DNA of 64,000 nucleotides from Oscillospiraceae bacterium (GTDB taxonomy: Bacteria > Bacillota > Clostridia > Oscillospirales > Oscillospiraceae). The stretch is from positions 62,001 to 126,000 of the forward strand of contig JAFTXW010000016.1 in the NCBI GenBank assembly GCA_017461445.1. The letters are read 5' to 3'. Below the pieces are notes generated by a model. The model saw only the letters and a list, made by a program, of their open reading frames with translations, ran no database searches and was not told where the DNA came from. Of the stretch, positions 43,588 to 51,140 are shown piece after piece; position 1 is the first letter of the stretch; every line of letters begins with the position of its first letter. The translations under genes were made by a program, and so were the position numbers.

Positions 43588-44016
43588 ATGAAAAACAGCA
43601 AAGAGATATTATCCTCCCTTCTGAAGACCACTCAAATGGGCCAGATCGGCATCCGCAGCGTTCTGGACACCAGTATGCGTCCGGGACTGCGGAAAGCCCT
43701 GGAATCCCAGCTTCACGAATATGACTCCATTGAAAGCGAGGCCCATGCCATTGCCACCCAGCGGGGCTGGGAGCTGCCGGAGCTGGATCCGACCGTGCGG
43801 TTTATGACCGACATGATGACCCGCATGAAGCTGACCCGGGGCAATTCCGACTCCCGCATCGCGGACATGATGATCCAGGGCAACACCAAGGGCATGATCA
43901 AGGGCCTGAAAAACATCCACCAGTACCCGGAGCAGGATCAGCAGATCAGTATCCTGTCCCAGAAGCTGCTGGACTGCGAGACGGCCAATATCCGGCAGAT
44001 GCAGGGTTTTTTGTGA
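43588..44016 (+). CDS. Small helical protein upstream of the SpoIID-like gene
   Basis: The 142-residue protein is helical and rich in Met and charged residues (FMTDMMTRMKLTRGNSDS, MIQGNTKGMIKGLKN). It has no signal peptide or Cys motif. Its length and pattern resemble four-helix spore-coat or ferritin-like proteins of Clostridia (DUF2383-like), but I do not recognise it firmly. It is the first gene of a four-gene run with the SpoIID/peptidoglycan-binding genes. Confidence 0.65.
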   Translation: MKNSKEILSSLLKTTQMGQIGIRSVLDTSMRPGLRKALESQLHEYDSIESEAHAIATQRGWELPELDPTVRFMTDMMTRMKLTRGNSDSRIADMMIQGNTKGMIKGLKNIHQYPEQDQQISILSQKLLDCETANIRQMQGFL

Positions 44017-44085
44017 ATGCAAAGTGCAGAATGCAGAGTGCAAATTTTTCACCATTCTGTATCTGCACACTTTTTCTGTCAGCCG
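44017..44085. repeat. Short-repeat element between the helical protein and the next gene
   Basis: TGCAAAGTGCAGAATGCAGAGTGCA is a series of near-identical units, and TTCTGTATCTGCACACTTTTTC is complementary to it. It starts on the base after the stop codon of the upstream gene. It shares its TGCAGAATGC core with the element at 34931. Confidence 0.6.
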
Positions 44086-44121
44086 CATAGCCTAATGGAG
44101 AACCCGAAAGGAGGGATTCTA

Positions 44122-44502
44122 TTGCCCGCCACAGGCTACATACAGGTAAACGCCTACGAAAGCTATGCCCGGCTGCCGCTGGAGAACGTGGCCGTGACCA
44201 TCACCGCTGCTGACGGCACCGCCATCGCCATGCGGCTGACCAACCGCAACGGCCAGATCGCCCCCATCGAGATCCCGGTGCCCGATAAGGCCGAAAGCCA
44301 AACTCCCGATCCCGGGGAGCGGCCCTTTGCGGTGGTAAACCTATATGCCCGGCTGAAGGGCTACGAGCAGGTGGAATCGGAAAACCTGCAGGTATTTGCC
44401 GATACCATCACCGACCAGAATCTGGAGATGATCCCCCTTGCTGAACTTCCAAACCAATGGGATCAGACGGTCATCTTCGATACGCCTCCCCAAAATCTGT
44501 AG
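44122..44502 (+). CDS. Beta-sandwich protein preceding the SpoIID-like protein
   Basis: The 126-residue protein has one carboxypeptidase-regulatory/prealbumin-like sandwich: ATGYIQVNAYESYARLPLEN (first strands) through VVNLYARLKGYEQVE. The start is TTG at 44122, seven bases after AAAGGAGGG; ATG 44095 and 44017 lack a ribosome site, and the latter lies in the repeat. It ends 10 bases before the SpoIID-like gene. It probably binds a partner or the spore surface; that is inference from the neighbours. Confidence 0.7.
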   Translation: MPATGYIQVNAYESYARLPLENVAVTITAADGTAIAMRLTNRNGQIAPIEIPVPDKAESQTPDPGERPFAVVNLYARLKGYEQVESENLQVFADTITDQNLEMIPLAELPNQWDQTVIFDTPPQNL

Positions 44503-44512
44503 GAGGTGACCC

Positions 44513-45736
44513 ATGCCCCCTGTAACGCCTTATATTCCCCAGCGGATCACGGTGCATCTGGGCGCGCCGGATTCCAATGCCCAGAACGTCACCGTCAACT
44601 TTGTGGACTATGTAAAAAACGTCGCTTCCAGCGAAATTTATCCCACCTGGGACGAAAGTGCCCTCCGGGCCAATATTCTCGCCATCGTATCCTTTGCCCT
44701 GAACCGGGTGTACACCGAATTCTACCGCAGCCGGGGCTATGATTTTGAGATCACCAGCTCCACCGCCTACGACCAGTTCTTTGTCAATGGGCGCAGCTAC
44801 TTCGAGAACGTGGCCCGGCTGGTGGATGAACTATTTAACGATTATCTGCGCCGCCCCGGCTTCGTGGAGCCCCTGGCGGCAAAATTCTGCAACGGTACCA
44901 CCGTCACCTGCGAGGGGCTGAGCCAGTGGGGCAGCCAGAATCTGGCCCGGCAGGGTTACACCGCTCCCCAGATTTTGCGCAGCTACTACGGCAATGTGGA
45001 GATCGTGAACAATGCCCCGGTGCAGGGAATCACACAATCCTATCCCGGCGTTCTCCGCCGGGGCACTTCCGGGCCAAGCGTGGTGGCCATTCAGGTGGCC
45101 CTGAACCGCATTTCCCAGAGCTATCCCGCCATTCCCAAAATATCCATGGTGGACGGCATTTTCGGTGCCCAGACGGAGGCGGCGGTCAGAAGGTTCCAGC
45201 AGATCGTAAATCTGACAGAGGACGGCATTGTGGGCCGGGCCACCTGGTATGCCATCGTGCGCTACTATACCGCCGTCACCTCCTTATCCGAGCTGCGCAG
45301 CCAGGGGCAGCGGTTCTACGCCAACTCCTGGGCCAATTCCAACCCAATTGAGGAAGGAGACCGGGGTGTCAAGGTAGAACATTTGCAGTATATGCTCTCC
45401 ACTCTCGCCGCCTACATCCCGGAAATTCCCAATGTGAACATCGACGGTGTCTTCGGTCCCGCCACCAGGGACGCGGTAATTGCTGCCCAGCGGCGGTTCG
45501 GACTGCCCCAGACAGGTGTCGTGAACTTTGACACCTGGGATGAAATCTATGACCAGTATTCCGGCATTGAGACTACCAGTTGGCGGGACCCGGAGGATTT
45601 CCCCCTGACCTCCCAGATCATCGGCAATCCCCATCCCCGGAACCGCTATTCCCGCTCCACCACCCTGACCCAGTTCCCCGGCAATGACCTGCGCACCGGG
45701 AACCAGGATCCCGTCCGCCAGGAGGTGATACGATGA
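44513..45736 (+). CDS. SpoIID-like/peptidoglycan-binding protein
   Basis: The 407-residue protein has an N-terminal half (about 1-180) with the SpoIID/LytB pattern (ANILAIVSFALNRVYTEFYR, SSTAYDQFFVNG, LAAKFCNGTTVTCEGLSQWG) and two C-terminal peptidoglycan-binding type 1 repeats (about 180-255 and 285-360; DGIFGAQTEAAVRRFQ, DGVFGPATRDAVIAAQRRFG). SpoIID is a lytic transglycosylase of engulfment; the wall-binding repeats suggest a spore cortex or coat role. No signal peptide is seen, which fits coat or cortex-lytic proteins. AGGAGG precedes the ATG. Confidence 0.75.
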   Translation: MPPVTPYIPQRITVHLGAPDSNAQNVTVNFVDYVKNVASSEIYPTWDESALRANILAIVSFALNRVYTEFYRSRGYDFEITSSTAYDQFFVNGRSYFENVARLVDELFNDYLRRPGFVEPLAAKFCNGTTVTCEGLSQWGSQNLARQGYTAPQILRSYYGNVEIVNNAPVQGITQSYPGVLRRGTSGPSVVAIQVALNRISQSYPAIPKISMVDGIFGAQTEAAVRRFQQIVNLTEDGIVGRATWYAIVRYYTAVTSLSELRSQGQRFYANSWANSNPIEEGDRGVKVEHLQYMLSTLAAYIPEIPNVNIDGVFGPATRDAVIAAQRRFGLPQTGVVNFDTWDEIYDQYSGIETTSWRDPEDFPLTSQIIGNPHPRNRYSRSTTLTQFPGNDLRTGNQDPVRQEVIR

Positions 45737-46266
45737 GACCCATGGAATCCTTTATCGGCCAGCCCATCCGAAGTTTGCAGACCATGCTGCGGGTCATCGC
45801 CGAGGATGACCCCAGCCATGTGCGCATCATTCCCGACGGCATCTACGGCCCGGAGACCGTCTCCGCCGTGTCCACCTTCCAGCGAAAGCACGGCCTGCCC
45901 GTTACGGGCGTTACCGACCTTGCCACCTGGGAGGCCGTGGTGGAGGCCTATAACCCTGCCCTTATCAACCAGGACGCGGCATATCCCCTGGATGTGATCC
46001 TGAATCCGGGACAGGTGATCCGCCGGGGCGAGCGGCACCCACACATGTATCTGGTGCAAGCCATGTTGACGGTGCTGGCGGAAATGTATGCCAGCATAGC
46101 CATGCCCGCTCTGACGGGCATTCTGGATGCCCCCACTGCCGACTCCCTGGCCTCCTTCCAATACCTGTCAGGCCTCCCCATGACCGGGGACCTGGATAAG
46201 CATACGTGGAAGCATCTGGTGCTCCAATACCCCCTGGCGGCAAATTTGCAGACAAGACCGGGCTGA
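45733..46266 (+). CDS. Protein with two peptidoglycan-binding type 1 repeats
   Basis: The 177-residue protein has repeats DGIYGPETVSAVSTFQRKHG and LTGILDAPTADSLASFQYLSG about 85 residues apart. It overlaps the end of the preceding gene (ATGA) and matches its C-terminal repeat domain, so duplication is likely. It has no catalytic domain or signal peptide. It is probably a wall- or cortex-binding helper of the neighbour. Confidence 0.85.
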   Translation: MRPMESFIGQPIRSLQTMLRVIAEDDPSHVRIIPDGIYGPETVSAVSTFQRKHGLPVTGVTDLATWEAVVEAYNPALINQDAAYPLDVILNPGQVIRRGERHPHMYLVQAMLTVLAEMYASIAMPALTGILDAPTADSLASFQYLSGLPMTGDLDKHTWKHLVLQYPLAANLQTRPG

Positions 46267-46313
46267 AATTTGTGAGAAATTTATTAAAATTTGAATTCCT
46301 TTTCAAGTTCTAC

Positions 46314-46342
46314 TTGATAATGGCGGCAAATGTGTCTATAAT
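46314..46342 (+). promoter_or_regulatory. Promoter of pgsA
   Basis: TTGATA and TATAAT are separated by 17 bases; a small hairpin GGTAATG...CATTACC lies in the leader. Confidence 0.75.
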
Positions 46343-46392
46343 ATATCCATTGTGGTAATGGCTGGAAGCATTACCTTCGGAGGATACGTCCC

Positions 46393-46974
46393 ATGTTTAT
46401 CAAAGACTGGAAAAAAGAAATATTTACCATACCTAATCTGCTGAGCCTGTTCCGTCTGGTCCTGATCCCGCTGTATGTGGTGATCTACCTGAACGCGGAG
46501 GAGCCCGGCGAATATTTTCTGGCGGGTGCCATCCTGGCCGTCTCCTGCCTGACCGACGCCATTGACGGAAAAGTCGCCCGGCATTTCAATATGATCTCCA
46601 CCGTGGGAAAAATTCTCGACCCCCTGGCGGATAAACTCACCCAGTTCACCCTGACCTTTTGCCTGTCGCTGAAATATCCCATTCTGAACCCGGTGCTGTG
46701 TCTGTTTGTCATCAAGGAGGTCTTCCAGCTGATCGCGGGCATCGTAAACCTGCGCAGGGGAAAGATGCTCCCCGGTGCCCTGATGGCGGGCAAAATCTGC
46801 ACCACCGTCCTGTTCATCAGCCTGATCGCCCTGGTGCTGTTCCCGGATATGGACCCCATGCTGGTAGACGGCATTGCGCTGGTGGATACGGTATTCCTGG
46901 TCATCTCTTTCGTCAGCTACATCCTGGCTTACTTTGGGAAAAACACCAAGGTGCAGGATTTGGAACAGAAATAA
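46393..46974 (+). CDS. pgsA: CDP-diacylglycerol-glycerol-3-phosphate 3-phosphatidyltransferase
   Basis: PgsA makes phosphatidylglycerol phosphate, the precursor of phosphatidylglycerol and cardiolipin. The 193-residue polytopic protein has the CDP-alcohol phosphatidyltransferase signature DAIDGKVAR...GKILDPLADK (DG-x2-AR-x8-G-x3-D-x3-D). A second, partial gene of the same type ends the window at 63798. Confidence 0.93.
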   Translation: MFIKDWKKEIFTIPNLLSLFRLVLIPLYVVIYLNAEEPGEYFLAGAILAVSCLTDAIDGKVARHFNMISTVGKILDPLADKLTQFTLTFCLSLKYPILNPVLCLFVIKEVFQLIAGIVNLRRGKMLPGALMAGKICTTVLFISLIALVLFPDMDPMLVDGIALVDTVFLVISFVSYILAYFGKNTKVQDLEQK

Positions 46975-46978
46975 CAAG

Positions 46979-47008
46979 AACCGCTGTCAATATTGGCAGC
47001 GGTTTTTT
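46979..47008 (+). terminator. Terminator of pgsA
   Basis: AACCGCTGTC and GGCAGCGGTT pair around a short loop followed by TTTTTT. Confidence 0.85.
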
Positions 47009-47013
47009 GGTGC

Positions 47014-47154
47014 AAAAAAATCAGCAGCGGCCCTACCGGTTTGGGCCGCTGCATTCGTTTCCTCTTTCTCAAGACGGGGCGTGTCACGGGTACGCCGTCG
47101 GGTTATCCGCAGATATTTCCGCGGCATCGGTTTCCCCCATCCCATCTTCTCTGT
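47014..47154 (-). ncRNA. Candidate small RNA
   Basis: The 298-base gap 46975-47272 holds a minus-strand unit of about 140 bases. It begins after a perfect TATAAT (47161-47166 on the minus strand) and ends in a strong hairpin (GCAGCGGCCC with GGGCCGCTGC) followed by TTTTTTT (47014-47020). Internal stems include CCGC...GCGG. The only frame of note runs through the terminator, so I call a structured RNA rather than a protein. No known RNA family was recognised. Confidence 0.5.
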
Positions 47155-47245
47155 ACCCACATTATACCATATCCTCTGTGCAAATGGTGAAGAAACCTTG
47201 AACAAGAAATAAATATTTTATTCAACATTCACAAAACGCGAAATG

Positions 47246-47272
47246 CCGCCCTTACAGACGGCATTTGTCCTT
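47246..47272 (-). terminator. Terminator of the 47273-47692 gene
   Basis: AAATGCCGTC and GGCGGCATTT pair (minus strand) around TGTAAG, just past the stop codon; the T-tract is interrupted (CGCGTTTTG). Confidence 0.6.
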
Positions 47273-47692
47273 TTATGCGGGGTATACGTTGCTGAACCAG
47301 ATCAGCAGGGGCAGGATCAGCGAGAAAATGCTGACCGCCCAGGGGTACAGGGCCTTCTTTGAGAAGAACATCAGCACCAGGCAGGCAGCCGTCACCGCCA
47401 GAGGGCCCATCACTGCGGCGTTGCGGGTGATAAGATCCGCAAAGGCACCGTTGGACTGCAGGTTCACGCCCACCATTTCCGGCAGGTTCTCCATATTATA
47501 GGATGCCAGCTTCAGGGCATAATACACGACGGGAATGGCCAGCACCACCTTGCGCAGGCGGAACAACACCATGACGATCACGCCGATAATGCTTTTGATA
47601 CGGGAATACAGGGAGCCGGTCTTGTCGATGCGGGAATCCACCTCTTCCCGGACGCTGGTGAGCTTCTCCGTGATCATATCCAATTTAACCAT
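47273..47692 (-). CDS. Membrane protein of unknown function
   Basis: The 139-residue protein has an N-terminal amphipathic region (KLDMITEKLTSVREEVD) and three to four hydrophobic segments (about 35-60, 88-110, 115-137). No catalytic motif is visible. The start has GGAGG 8 bases ahead. I do not recognise the family. Confidence 0.7.
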   Translation of the reverse strand: MVKLDMITEKLTSVREEVDSRIDKTGSLYSRIKSIIGVIVMVLFRLRKVVLAIPVVYYALKLASYNMENLPEMVGVNLQSNGAFADLITRNAAVMGPLAVTAACLVLMFFSKKALYPWAVSIFSLILPLLIWFSNVYPA

Positions 47693-47842
47693 AATCCACC
47701 TCCGGGAGCGTTTTTTGTATCATACCATATTTTTTACCGCCTTGCAAGACACAGGCGGGAGAATTCAGAAAATGTTAAAGTCCGTTTTATTGTACCATTC
47801 CTTTTGTATACTGATATCACAAAACAAAAGGAGGAATGCCCA

Positions 47843-48022
47843 ATGAAAAAGACCAATCAAAAGTACCGCCATCTGACCGTCCACTACTATCAGCCCAAGC
47901 CCATTTATCCCAATGCCGCAGACCCCAGCTATTTCACCGAAAAGGCACTGGATATCCTCACCGCCATCGTTTCCGGACTGGGCTTTGCCACCGCCATGCT
48001 GTTCCTGATCACCCTGGCCTGA
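47843..48022 (+). CDS. Small single-pass membrane protein
   Basis: The 59-residue protein has a basic, Tyr- and Pro-rich N-terminal part (MKKTNQKYRHLTVHYYQPKP) and one C-terminal hydrophobic segment (about 36-58). It has an AAAGGAGGAA site six bases ahead, and a longer frame to 47804 would omit this site. The terminal segment looks like a tail anchor. Function unknown. Confidence 0.7.
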   Translation: MKKTNQKYRHLTVHYYQPKPIYPNAADPSYFTEKALDILTAIVSGLGFATAMLFLITLA

Positions 48023-48104
48023 CGGCACCCACGGCTCCCTCGAAGGAGGGAGCCTTCCTCTGCCCATAGCTTGCGCCTGACAGAAAGGAATTAACCGGGG
48101 AGGT

Positions 48105-48599
48105 TTATGCCATTTCTTCCAGATCCCGATGGCTGATGATGCGGCAATTTTTGATTTTTCCGTTTTCCACATCCATAATAGCTGCGGTTCCGCCATAGCC
48201 GCCGCAGCTGCCGGGATTCAGCACCCACAGGCCGTCCTCCTGATAGCACTCCGCCTCATGGGTGTGTCCGTAAAGCACCGCCTGGACTTTGCACTCCCGG
48301 GCGTCACGGATCAGCTTGCCGGTGTACATTTTTACGTTATGCCGGTGACCGTGGGTCATGTACAGCTCCACCCCAAGCACCCGGTTAATCTGAATATCCT
48401 GAATACCGGGCGGGCAGCGGTAGCGGTCACAGTTACCGGGCACCCGGTACAGAGGGATATGGGGATACCGCTCCTTCAGTGCCTCGCTGTCATCATAATA
48501 GTCGCCCAAATGGATCATGGCATCGGGCTTCACCGTCTCCACACAGCTGTACATAAAGCTGAGAGACGCGTGGGAATCGGATAAAACAAGAATTTTCAT
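48105..48599 (-). CDS. YfcE/MJ0936-type metallophosphoesterase
   Basis: The 164-residue protein has all motifs of the calcineurin-like family: LVLSDSHA, HLGDYYDD, VPGNCDR, MTHGHRH and GHTHEAE, with NPGSCG near the end. Members are manganese-dependent phosphodiesterases of unknown physiological substrate. I use ATG 48599, at which the family's MKILVLSDSH begins; the longer start is a GTG at 48608. Confidence 0.92.
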   Translation of the reverse strand: MKILVLSDSHASLSFMYSCVETVKPDAMIHLGDYYDDSEALKERYPHIPLYRVPGNCDRYRCPPGIQDIQINRVLGVELYMTHGHRHNVKMYTGKLIRDARECKVQAVLYGHTHEAECYQEDGLWVLNPGSCGGYGGTAAIMDVENGKIKNCRIISHRDLEEMA

Positions 48600-48656
48600 T
48601 TCTGTCACTGTCCTTTTATAAACTGACAGGATTATATCATATACCGCGAAAAAAAG

Positions 48657-49526
48657 CTACTGTTCTTCCCGGTTTTCCAGGGTGACCTCCCGGAAAAACT
48701 TTCGTTTTTCGGAGGGCGTACAGCCATAGATTTCCCGGAAATACTGGCCCAGCATCTTGGGATCCCGGAAGCCGTGACGCTCCGCGATCTCGCCGATGGG
48801 GTCTTCGCTGGTCTCCAGCTCCCGGCAGACCGCCGTTGTACGCACCTGGTACAGGTATTGCAGATAGCTGACACCCATGTTTTTCTTAAACAGGCGGCAG
48901 AAATACTCCTTGTTCAGACCAATGGCGTTGGCGGCTCCCTCCAGGGTCAGCTCCTCTCCATGGTGCAGCTGGGTGAACTCCAAAATCGGCTCCAGCCGGG
49001 TCATATCGCTGCGCTGGAGCTTTGTCTCCTCCACCGCAAGCTTTTGGGAAAAATGGGTCACCAGGGTGGCGGCAATGTCAAAGAGCCGGGCATTGCACTC
49101 CAGCTTGCAGGCGGCGGAGGGTTCCTCCAAAAAATGCAGGATGTCCTCCATATCTCCCCGAAGACGCCGGTAGGCAGCGTCTTTTTCATCGTTTTCGGAA
49201 TCAAATTTCAGAGAAAAGCTTAGCTGGTCAAAATCCGGTACATACAGGCACATGCGGCTGGGCAGGATGTGAATACACAGGTACACCGCTTCCGGTGAAC
49301 AGCGGGTCTCATGCACCTCATGGCTGTTGATAAGATACAGGTCGCCGGGCTTTGCGTGAAGGGTCGAATTATCAAACTTGCAGGTTACCGTTCCCTTTAC
49401 GATCAAAAGCAGCTCTGCAGCCTGATGCCAGTGGGGCGGCGTATAGGCACTGAGGTTGTTTTCGTATTTAATGCCGAATCCGGTCTCCTCCAGGTTCGGC
49501 AATAATTTATGTTGGTAGTTTTGCAC
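48657..49526 (-). CDS. AraC-family transcriptional regulator
   Basis: The 289-residue protein has a cupin-like sensor domain (PHWHQAAELLLIVKGTVTCKF...HAKPGDLYLINSHEVHE, about 32-100) and a C-terminal double helix-turn-helix (TLEGAANAIGLNKEYFCRLFKK and IGEIAERHGFRDPKMLGQYFRE, about 195-285). Such proteins usually sense a sugar or small ligand. It is divergent from the two tandem small-peptide genes, sharing a 217-base control region, so it is the best candidate for their regulator. Confidence 0.88.
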   Translation of the reverse strand: MQNYQHKLLPNLEETGFGIKYENNLSAYTPPHWHQAAELLLIVKGTVTCKFDNSTLHAKPGDLYLINSHEVHETRCSPEAVYLCIHILPSRMCLYVPDFDQLSFSLKFDSENDEKDAAYRRLRGDMEDILHFLEEPSAACKLECNARLFDIAATLVTHFSQKLAVEETKLQRSDMTRLEPILEFTQLHHGEELTLEGAANAIGLNKEYFCRLFKKNMGVSYLQYLYQVRTTAVCRELETSEDPIGEIAERHGFRDPKMLGQYFREIYGCTPSEKRKFFREVTLENREEQ

Positions 49527-49601
49527 TATTTAACTCCTTTTTAGCACTTTCAAAGGCTTAATAATTTGTTCATAATGTCAATATCCTCCATAGGAAAGTC
49601 A

Positions 49602-49629
49602 ATTATACCACTTTTTCCCTGTCTGTCAA
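49602..49629 (-). promoter_or_regulatory. Promoter of the AraC-family gene
   Basis: On the minus strand TTGACA and TATAAT are separated by 16 bases. Confidence 0.75.
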
Positions 49630-49634
49630 GATGC

Positions 49635-49640
49635 TATAAT
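49635..49640 (+). promoter_or_regulatory. Minus-10 element of the tandem peptide genes
   Basis: TATAAT at 49635-49640 lies 104 bases before the first peptide gene and overlaps the region of the divergent AraC promoter. No good -35 is seen at the proper distance, so activator dependence is possible. The leader holds CAAGGGA...TCCCTTG. Confidence 0.45.
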
Positions 49641-49743
49641 AGCCACGCTTCAAGGGAAGCCGTAAGCACACGTCCCTTGCAAGTTTCATATATAGATTAT
49701 TCACAGACGATAGAAACGTCGATTATAAAGGAGGTATTTGACT

Positions 49744-49839
49744 ATGTCCCTGAAGAACGCCATTAAGAAGTACTTCGCCGATATCCTGGTCGAGTACGGT
49801 AAGTTCGCTGAGATGGAAGGCCGCACCTGGTACTTCTGA
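49744..49839 (+). CDS. Small peptide, VEYGK/GRTW type (copy 1)
   Basis: The 31-residue peptide (MSLKNAIKKYFADILVEYGK, then FAEMEGRTWYF) has a perfect AAAGGAGG site eight bases ahead. The first 20 residues form a plausible amphipathic helix. Its second half shares VEYGK-x2-EM-x-GRTW-x-F with the next peptide. The shared residues use different codons (for example GTC GAG TAC GGT against GTA GAG TAT GGC), so selection acts on the peptide. No Cys and no signal peptide. Function unknown; candidates are signalling or modified peptides. Confidence 0.75.
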   Translation: MSLKNAIKKYFADILVEYGKFAEMEGRTWYF

Positions 49840-49887
49840 TCCCGAACGAAAAATAAACAACGCACACCAATTTGGAGGTATTATTTT

Positions 49888-49974
49888 ATGAAGAACATCA
49901 AGCATTATTTGTATGAGGCCCTGGTAGAGTATGGCAAGCTGGTCGAGATGAACGGCCGCACCTGGCACTTCTAA
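49888..49974 (+). CDS. Small peptide, VEYGK/GRTW type (copy 2)
   Basis: The 28-residue peptide (MKNIKHYLYEALVEYGK, then LVEMNGRTWHF) has a TTGGAGG site and follows copy 1 by 48 bases. It ends just before a strong terminator, so both are on one short transcript. Identical spacing and C-terminal GRTW-x-F suggest that both are processed or recognised in the same way. Confidence 0.75.
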   Translation: MKNIKHYLYEALVEYGKLVEMNGRTWHF

Positions 49975-49981
49975 TGAAAAA

Positions 49982-50012
49982 TCAAACTGTCCGCTTCGGC
50001 GGACAGTTTTTT
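49982..50012 (+). terminator. Terminator of the tandem peptide genes
   Basis: AAACTGTCCGC and GCGGACAGTTT pair around a TTCG-type loop followed by TTTTTT. Confidence 0.9.
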
Positions 50013-50079
50013 TATGCACATCTGCCCTTTTCCCGCATATAGTAGTTCAGATACCATTACGCAACAGGGAGGAATTTGG

Positions 50080-50298
50080 ATGCGCAACAACGACCCTGCC
50101 ATGCAGGAGATCCTGCGGCTGGCCCAAAGTCCCGCGGGGCAGCAGCTGCTGACCCTATTGCAGCAAAAGGGCGGCAACGGATTGCAGCAGGCTGTGGAAA
50201 AGGCAGCCGCCGGGGACTATTCCCAGGCAAAGCAAGCCCTTTCAGATCTTATGACGGACCCGGAAGCGAAAAAGCTCCTGGAGCAGCTGGGGAGGTAA
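50080..50298 (+). CDS. Small helical protein of unknown function
   Basis: The 72-residue protein (MRNNDPAMQEILRLAQSPAG and then Gln- and Ala-rich helices) has no signal or membrane segment. GGGAGGAA precedes the start. It heads a run of three small unknown genes separated by 3-5 bases. Its PEAKKLLEQLG end is like several small Clostridial proteins found with sporulation genes, but I cannot name it. Confidence 0.7.
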   Translation: MRNNDPAMQEILRLAQSPAGQQLLTLLQQKGGNGLQQAVEKAAAGDYSQAKQALSDLMTDPEAKKLLEQLGR

Positions 50299-50301
50299 TA
50301 C

Positions 50302-50661
50302 ATGGACGGAATGGAAGAAAAACTGGGTTCCATATTAAATAATCCCCAGATGATGCAGCAAATCATGGCGATGGCCCAGAGCCTGGGCCAGTCCGCTCCT
50401 GCAGCACCCCCGCAGGAAAAAAGGCAGGAACCGTCGAATCCCATGCCCCAGATCGACCCATCCATGCTGCAGAAGCTCAGCGGCTTCGCAAATCAAAGCG
50501 GCATCGACAGCAACGAGCGGGCATTGCTGAAAGCCCTGGGGCCGTACCTCAGCCGAAGCAAGGTAACCAAGCTGGAAAACGCCATGCGGGCAGCAAAAAT
50601 GGCCCGCTTCGCCTCCGCCTTCCTGGGCAGCGGCGGAATGCAGCTACTGACAGGCAGGTGA
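50302..50661 (+). CDS. Small helical protein of unknown function
   Basis: The 119-residue protein begins with a helical segment (MEEKLGSILNNPQMMQQIMA), has a Pro/Gln linker and a second helical part (LLKALGPYLSRSKVTKLENA). It starts three bases after the previous gene and ends five bases before the next. It is soluble, and no motif gives its role. Confidence 0.7.
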   Translation: MDGMEEKLGSILNNPQMMQQIMAMAQSLGQSAPAAPPQEKRQEPSNPMPQIDPSMLQKLSGFANQSGIDSNERALLKALGPYLSRSKVTKLENAMRAAKMARFASAFLGSGGMQLLTGR

Positions 50662-50666
50662 ACACC

Positions 50667-51059
50667 ATGTATAACCGCTACATCCCACAAGCCGACGGAA
50701 CCTACCGCCGCAGCCGTGTCCCGGATCAGGTGCCGCCCCCACCGCCGCCTCCCAGAGAGGAACCGAAGCCCTGTCCGCCCCCGGAGCCGGAATGCGGACC
50801 GGAGCAGCAGGAGCAGAAGCCCCAGCGGCCCCGGCAGCAGAACCGAAGCAGCTGTCCCCCGCCCCGGCGTGAGCCAAGGCCCCAGAAGCAGGAACCCAGG
50901 CAGGAAACAAGCATCACAGGCTTTCTGCGGCAGCTGCTGCCCCGGGATTTTGACACCGGAGATCTGCTGGTAATCATTTTACTGCTTCTCATGTCCGGTG
51001 ACTGCGCTGATGATCAGAACACTGCCCTGCTGACGCTGGTGCTTTACGTTTTTATGTGA
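50667..51059 (+). CDS. Proline-rich protein with a C-terminal membrane segment
   Basis: The 130-residue protein has an N-terminal YNRYIPQADGTYRRSR, a long Pro/Glu/Gln/Arg-rich low-complexity region (about 25-85) with VPPPPPPP, and two short hydrophobic stretches at the end (LLVIILLLLMSGDC and ALLTLVLYVFM). It follows AGGTG and is the last of three linked small genes. The layout resembles small spore- or envelope-associated proteins, but that is only resemblance. Confidence 0.7.
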   Translation: MYNRYIPQADGTYRRSRVPDQVPPPPPPPREEPKPCPPPEPECGPEQQEQKPQRPRQQNRSSCPPPRREPRPQKQEPRQETSITGFLRQLLPRDFDTGDLLVIILLLLMSGDCADDQNTALLTLVLYVFM

Positions 51060-51086
51060 TTTAAAGAAACCTTAATACGACACAAA

Positions 51087-51115
51087 TTGCTTTCTTTCGA
51101 CAAACTTGGTATACT
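51087..51115 (+). promoter_or_regulatory. Promoter with candidate Spo0A box upstream of the CHAP-like gene
   Basis: TTGCTT (51087-51092) and TATACT (51110-51115) are 17 bases apart. TTCGACA, the reverse complement of the Spo0A box TGTCGAA, lies between them (51096-51102). Confidence 0.5.
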
Positions 51116-51140
51116 ATAAAAAAACTTGTCGGAGGATGCT

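Noticed and set aside
46987-47205. Arg-rich minus-strand frame including MPRKYLRITRRRT
   Set aside because: The frame runs through a strong terminator at 47014-47052, so a small RNA is more likely than a protein.
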